Below are positions 58,928 to 64,000 of a DNA stretch of 64,000 nt, piece by piece (position 1 is the stretch's first letter; every line of letters begins with the position of its first letter). The DNA is taken from positions 15,469,501 through 15,533,500 of the forward strand of contig JBAMJR010000031.1 of NCBI GenBank assembly GCA_038501785.1, written 5' to 3'. The notes beneath the pieces are model-generated. The model worked only from the letters and a program-made list of their open reading frames with translations, had not been told where the DNA came from and ran no database searches. The stretch is from Myoxocephalus aenaeus. Lineage: Eukaryota > Chordata > Actinopteri > Perciformes > Cottidae. The position numbers and the translations under genes are program-made.

Positions 58928-60671
58928 CTGCTCCTTCCTGGCCACTGAGCATGCTCAGAAAACCATACAGAAGCAGAGGAAACAGGAAAGGCAGCTCAGA
59001 GCAGATTCTCTTCACTGTTGCATACAAGAGCCTGCCGCTCTTAATAGTCACCACATTATCTGTTATTAAAATATGCACATTGGGAGAAGAAAAAAAAACG
59101 AGAATCTGATGCATTCGATAACATTCCTGTTTATATTAACGAAGATGTGAGTAAATCCAAAGCTGGGGTTCAGAAGAAGACCGAAGTGCTGCTTTCCTGA
59201 AAATCTTCATCTAGCTATCAGTTTGGGTTGCAAGTAATGATTATTTTTATTATTGATTGATCGCCCAGTTCTAGTTGACATACTTATTGATTGTCCAAAA
59301 CCCAAAGGAAATAGAATTTCTGTCACAGAAGACTAAGAAAAGCTGAATGTATTCACATTTGTGAAGCTGGAATTAGTGGGTTAAGGGCAATACAAATTCT
59401 ATCAAAGTTCAAAAGTCCTGAGTGCCTTTTGAGCAAACTGTTGTGAGAAGTGAAAGTCCTCCCTCCAGTGATAAGGCCAGCGTATTGATACTACACGCTC
59501 CACTCGGTGCACTTTGTACTTCCTCAAAGAGTTCCTGCTGTTACTCCTGGACAAACTGACAAGGAACTGATGTGCTTGCCTCAGTAAACATGTGGTGAAA
59601 TGTAGCGTGACCTAAGATTGTCCTCGCTTCTCTCTGCACTCGACACGGGAACACGCAAGTGGTTGCAACACATTTAGTTCATCTAAAAATAGATATTTTA
59701 GGATTTTATATTAAGTGGGTTTTGAAAAGTGCGCCTGCTAACTATTTTAAATCATTATGCATCAAACTTTCAATTATTTAAGATTATAGAGGGGGGAAAA
59801 ACATTAACGTTGACTTTGAGACAAGAGAACAGGAAGTACAAAAATAAAGACTCATTCCCAGGTTGTGGGACTCATTCCTGCAGCACTTAATAGGATTATT
59901 AGTTTATTCTATGAAATAATAAAAAAGAATGTTCCTATCGTCCTAAAACACAAAGATCTTTTCTTATGTGTGATACAAAACAGAAAACGAGCACCAAATC
60001 ATAACATTTAAGAAGATATAACCAGATTTTTTATTTATTTTTGTTGTCATTTTTGCTTAATTAACTAATAACTGTTTAAAGAAAATATCAATTCATATGG
60101 TTATTTTCTCAATTACTAATTTGCTCTGTAAAAAAACAAGGACTCAAGCCCAAGACATCGTCGCGTGTCTCGCTAGAACCAGCAATAAAAACAACAATCA
60201 ACATTTCTGCAAGTTTGAGGAACAACAAATATGTGATTTCAAAGTGATATAAAACGGAACCAGATCATATTTCCTTGTTTGCTTGATGAATGACTGAGGA
60301 ATTAATCAAATATCACATTTGTGTGTTTGAGCTCTAGATATGAAATGATATACCGTACTGCCGTGAAATACCCTGCTTTGCAACTGGTGCACAATCCTCT
60401 ATCTACGAGCCATATTTGGCATTTTATCTTTAGTTTTTTTTGCAGAAATAAATGCAGTTTGAGGAGGCGTGTTATTGTGAAGACGTTCCGCTTGCGGTCT
60501 TTTACATTGTGCATAAGAAATATATTGTTATTGACCACTCTAAAAACAAGATACAGATACGGTCTGTGCCAATGATCACATTATGGTTTAGATGAATTAG
60601 TCTTGTAGCTCCCTGCCTCCCTGTCCACGACGAGGGTATCGACTGGTGCAGAGCCGTTAACATGGAAAGCT

Positions 60672-60674
<3 letters not shown>

Positions 60675-60713
<39 letters not shown>
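60675..60713. repeat. (CA)n microsatellite
   Basis: About 19 CA units. Confidence 0.95.
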
Positions 60714-60715
<2 letters not shown>

Positions 60716-62520
60716 TCCTCTCGCACAAGTGGAAAGGAAGGTCACTCATATTTCCCTCGCTGGCACACTTGTGTTTACAGTTCATCCCTACACCCCCATC
60801 ACTATAGCAACTCGTTTTCTTATTTTGTCACACAACGTGGGAGTTTATTTATTTTTTCAGTCGTCTCACTCCGTTGTTTGTAATTTGCAGAAATAAAATC
60901 ACTCTTGGCTGTAGGTGTAAACGATGCGGCTCAATTTTGTTATCTCGAAGGCACAGCTTTGTTGGGCAATGTGGGTTCTGCGATGCCTCCAAACGGCAGC
61001 AACTCGCATCAGATTGAAAGTGGAGGACTTAGAAATCCAGACAATCTGGGAAGCCGGGAGCAGTTAATTTGCATTTCTTGGCAGTAGGCGGTGAGTTTGG
61101 ACGCGGTTTTTGGTGTTTTCAGTTCCTCCACCGAAGATGTCTGGCCAGTTTTCGTAACCGACGCCAGACTAAATCTATGAATCTTCGTTCTCCGGGGCGG
61201 ACTTCATAATTAGATGGACTGGATTTCTGTCCATGCAATGAAAACCTGAACGTTGGTAAATGTTCAACTCCCTCGTGGGAGTTAAAGTTGACACGCAAGA
61301 CGCATGTTTAGACCCCAGTTTGGGAGTTTGAGAATACTTCAGGCTGAGTGAGCGTGGGGAAGTCGAGGAGGCCATTAAGCCGGTGAAAAGAGTCAGCGCT
61401 TCAGCTGCGGACATGTCTGTACCTGGCATGGCGTGGGGGAGGCGTCTCACCAGGCACGGCCAAGCTTTCACAATTGGCCCGCTGGGCTCAGACACACTCA
61501 GACGATCAGTAAAAGCAACTCTCTTTGTTTGGTTCCAAGCTAAATGCAATAAAAACTATCATTTGGACAAACAGGGTTTTGTTCTACAATAATGTTTATC
61601 ACAACTCTCAATCTCCTAACACACGGCTGAACCTGCCAGCTGCTAGAAAACTGCTGCTGCAGCACGGCGGTACAGCCGAAAACAATAAAAACAATAAACT
61701 GAGTAAACAAAAAATCCAATGCTCTCAACAGGCCGCAGGGTTCATTTAACATGTTGATGCGACTTGGTGAATGGTAAACATGATCCTCAGAAGAAAAGGC
61801 CTGCAGGTAAAAATGTACCACACATTATCGATTCGTGCCAAAGGGCATGCTGGGATTTCTTTCCAGTTTTTATTTTTATTTTATATCTGATCAAAACAGG
61901 AGTTTTGACTGTTCTAGTTTATCTTGATCTTCTTTTAGTCTCCTTATGAAAAGTGAGCAAATATGTTTTTGTTTTTTTTCCTTCCTAATCAAACACTCGT
62001 TTGCATAAAGAGCTGCATGTTTCCTTTTCCTCTTCTAGCCGTGTATTTGACGGCACTCTCAGCTTTGAATTGACAGTAAATCACCTCTGTTGTGCTGTGA
62101 AAGGCACATACCTCCTAAGATGTGTGCATTAACTTATTGACCCTTCTCTGGATCCGGCTTTACTGTGAGATCTGCCAGACTCGGGCATCCCATCATTTCC
62201 TCCACATGGTTTTTCATTATTGGATTTTAAGACGCCAATATTGCAAGCTTGAGCTGCCTGCAAACATTATTACCATCTCAACAAGATGAAACGTAACGTC
62301 ACAAGTATTATCGAGTACTAAACATTGGTAGAGAAGATCTGCAATTAATTCGGTGCCAATACATACTTTGCTGTCTCTTTGTCTGTGCATACATTTCAAA
62401 TGTGTATCACTTGTGTACATGCAGTAAGGACTCGAGATCCTAAAATCTGAAAATAAGTTTTCCAGGCCTTTTTGAAAGTATGACACATTCTTCATTGTCA
62501 CAACTGCAGCTGAACGTCAT

Positions 62521-62631
62521 GTTATACTTTGGTAGTAGTATAAAGTAATGTTGTACTTTGGTAGTAGTATAAAGTAATGTTATACTTTGGTAGTAGTATA
62601 AAGTAATGTTGTACTTTGGTAGTAGTATAAA
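62521..62631. repeat. Four-unit 29-30-bp tandem repeat
   Basis: TTTGGTAGTAGTATAAAG occurs four times in succession with T(A/G)TAC before it. It lies about 70 bases before the long minisatellite, but the two units are unrelated. Confidence 0.9.
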
Positions 62632-62699
62632 GGTGCGGGAGAACCCTCTGGTTATTTTTAGCCAAGTTTGATGCAGTGGCTCGGCTCTGTCCTCTCAGC

Positions 62700-64000
62700 T
62701 GACCTCTAGTGTTACCTGTCCACAGTGACCTCTAGTGTTACCTGTCCACGGTGACCTCTAGTGTTACCTGTCCACGGTGACCTCTAGCGTTACCTGTCCA
62801 CGGTGACCTCTAGCGTTACCTGTCCACGGTGACCTCTAGCGTTACCTGTCCACGGTGACCTCTAGCGTTACCTGTCCACGGTGACCTCTAGTGTTACCTG
62901 TCCACGGTGACCTCTAGCGTTACCTGTCCACGGTGACCTCTAGCGTTACCTGTCCACGGTGACCTCTAGCGTTACCTGTCCACGGTGACCTCTAGTGTTA
63001 CCTGTCCACGGTGACCTCTAGTGTTACCTGTCCACGGTGACCTCTAGCGTTACCTGTCCACGGTGACCTCTAGCGTTACCTGTCCACGGTGACCTCTAGT
63101 GTTACCTGTCCACGGTGACCTCTAGTGTTACCTGTCCACGGTGACCTCTAGTGTTACCTGTCCACGGTGACCTCTAGTGTTACCTGTCCACGGTGACCTC
63201 TAGTGTTACCTGTCCACGGTGACCTCTAGCGTTACCTGTCCACGGTGACCTCTAGCGTTACCTGTCCACGGTGACCTCTAGCGTTACCTGTCCACGGTGA
63301 CCTCTAGCGTTACCTGTCCACGGTGACCTCTAGCGTTACCTGTCCACGGTGACCTCTAGCGTTACCTGTCCACGGTGACCTCTAGCGTTACCTGTCCACG
63401 GTGACCTCTAGCGTTACCTGTCCACGGTGACCTCTAGCGTTACCTGTCCACGGTGACCTCTAGTGTTACCTGTCCACGGTGACCTCTAGTGTTACCTGTC
63501 CACGGTGACCTCTAGCGTTACCTGTCCACGGTGACCTCTAGCGTTACCTGTCCACGGTGACCTCTAGCGTTACCTGTCCACGGTGACCTCTAGTGTTACC
63601 TGTCCACGGTGACCTCTAGCGTTACCTGTCCACGGTGACCTCTAGCGTTACCTGTCCACGGTGACCTCTAGTGTTACCTGTCCACGGTGACCTCTAGCGT
63701 TACCTGTCCACGGTGACCTCTAGTGTTACCTGTCCACGGTGACCTCTAGCGTTACCTGTCCACGGTGGCCTCTAGCGTTACCTGTCCACGGTGGCCTCTA
63801 GCGTTACCTGTCCACGGTGGCCTCTAGCGTTACCTGTCCACGGTGACCTCTAGCGTTACCTGTCCACGGTGGCCTCTAGCGTTACCTGTCCACGGTGGCC
63901 TCTAGCGTTACCTGTCCACGGTGGCCTCTAGCGTTACCTGTCCACGGTGGCCTCTAGCGTTACCTGTCCACGGTGACCTCTAGCGTTACCTGTCCACGGT
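62700..64000. repeat. 26-bp minisatellite, about 50 units, open at the window edge
   Basis: The unit is GTGACCTCTAGCGTTACC plus TGTCCACG. Two positions vary: GCGTT/GTGTT (CpG decay) across the array and GTGACC/GTGGCC only in the last 250 bases. The first unit has ACAG instead of ACGG. Each unit includes GGTGACC (a BstEII site) and TGACCT, the complement of the nuclear-receptor half-site AGGTCA. The array is probably inside mapk1 intron 1. Confidence 0.97.

Larger units (their letters stand above)
48028..62699 (+). other. mapk1 intron 1 (part)
   Basis: More than 14 kb without a recognisable coding exon. It holds a hAT-like MITE, TA/GT/CA/C runs, a GC-richer island at about 54370-54700 and an AC-TT array at 51811-51826. 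Frames at 50035-50283, 54399-54764, 58571-58824 and 61175-61549 were examined and not accepted as genes. Non-coding RNAs or enhancers could be present but I cannot identify them. Confidence 0.6.

Noticed and set aside
61175..61549. 124-codon minus-strand frame in mapk1 intron 1
   Set aside because: No known family, no conserved motif and no promoter or polyadenylation context seen.
48028..62699. mapk1 exon 2
   Set aside because: I looked for the KVRVAIKKISPFE segment and the following TYCQRTLREIKIL on the plus strand and did not see it; it should lie beyond the window.
62700..64000. CRISPR-like regular array
   Set aside because: The whole 26-bp unit repeats with no unique spacers, in a vertebrate genome; it is a minisatellite.

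Overview
The window is genomic DNA from a ray-finned (teleost, probably percomorph) fish. The genes are split by introns with GT/AG boundaries. Intergenic and intronic DNA is AT-rich and full of CA, TA and TTTT tracts plus fish-type transposons (piggyBac-like, Tc1-like, hAT-like, a tRNA-derived SINE, LTR elements). The coding exons match vertebrate proteins that I recognise. There is no prokaryotic content, CRISPR array or operon.

Layout. At 1659-1866 (minus) lies the first coding exon of a gene I cannot name, running out of the window to the left. From 1.9 to 21 kb there is gene-poor DNA containing a decayed piggyBac-like element (5.2-6.4 kb), copies of two local duplications (A and B) that meet in a mosaic at 12.4-13.4 kb, an LTR-retroelement remnant carrying a SINE (13.4-14.7 kb), an old tandem duplication (16.5-18.7 kb) and a dispersed repeat (19.5-20.1 kb). 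A CpG-rich exon at 21650-21902 (+) is phase-compatible with rufy3 exon 2 and may be its alternative first exon.

From 24749 to 38554 (+) is rufy3 (RUN and FYVE domain containing 3). I could join its exons in frame. A short form ends at a private last exon (stop at 35149, 469 aa). A long form skips that exon and ends in a FYVE-like zinc finger (stop at 38554, 644 aa). Its introns carry a solo LTR with a perfect 5-bp target duplication, a Tc1 copy that itself contains a solo LTR, and several inverted-repeat elements.

Convergent to it, 46207 down to 40667 (minus), is grsf1, complete in ten coding exons (397 aa, three quasi-RRMs, mitochondrial-type N-terminus). Divergent from grsf1 is coding exon 1 of mapk1 (ERK2) at 47882-48027 (+). 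The rest of the window (to 64000) is apparently its first intron, ending in a 26-bp minisatellite of about 50 units that runs off the edge. The order rufy3-grsf1 matches the human 4q13 neighbourhood as I know it; mapk1 next to grsf1 does not, and would be a fish-specific arrangement.

Functionally these are unrelated housekeeping or neuronal genes: an ARL8B/dynein and neuronal-polarity adaptor, a mitochondrial RNA-binding protein and a MAP kinase. I found no new biochemical system. The most unusual items are the templated A/B mosaic, the nested transposons in rufy3, a possible poison splice choice in grsf1 and the terminal minisatellite.
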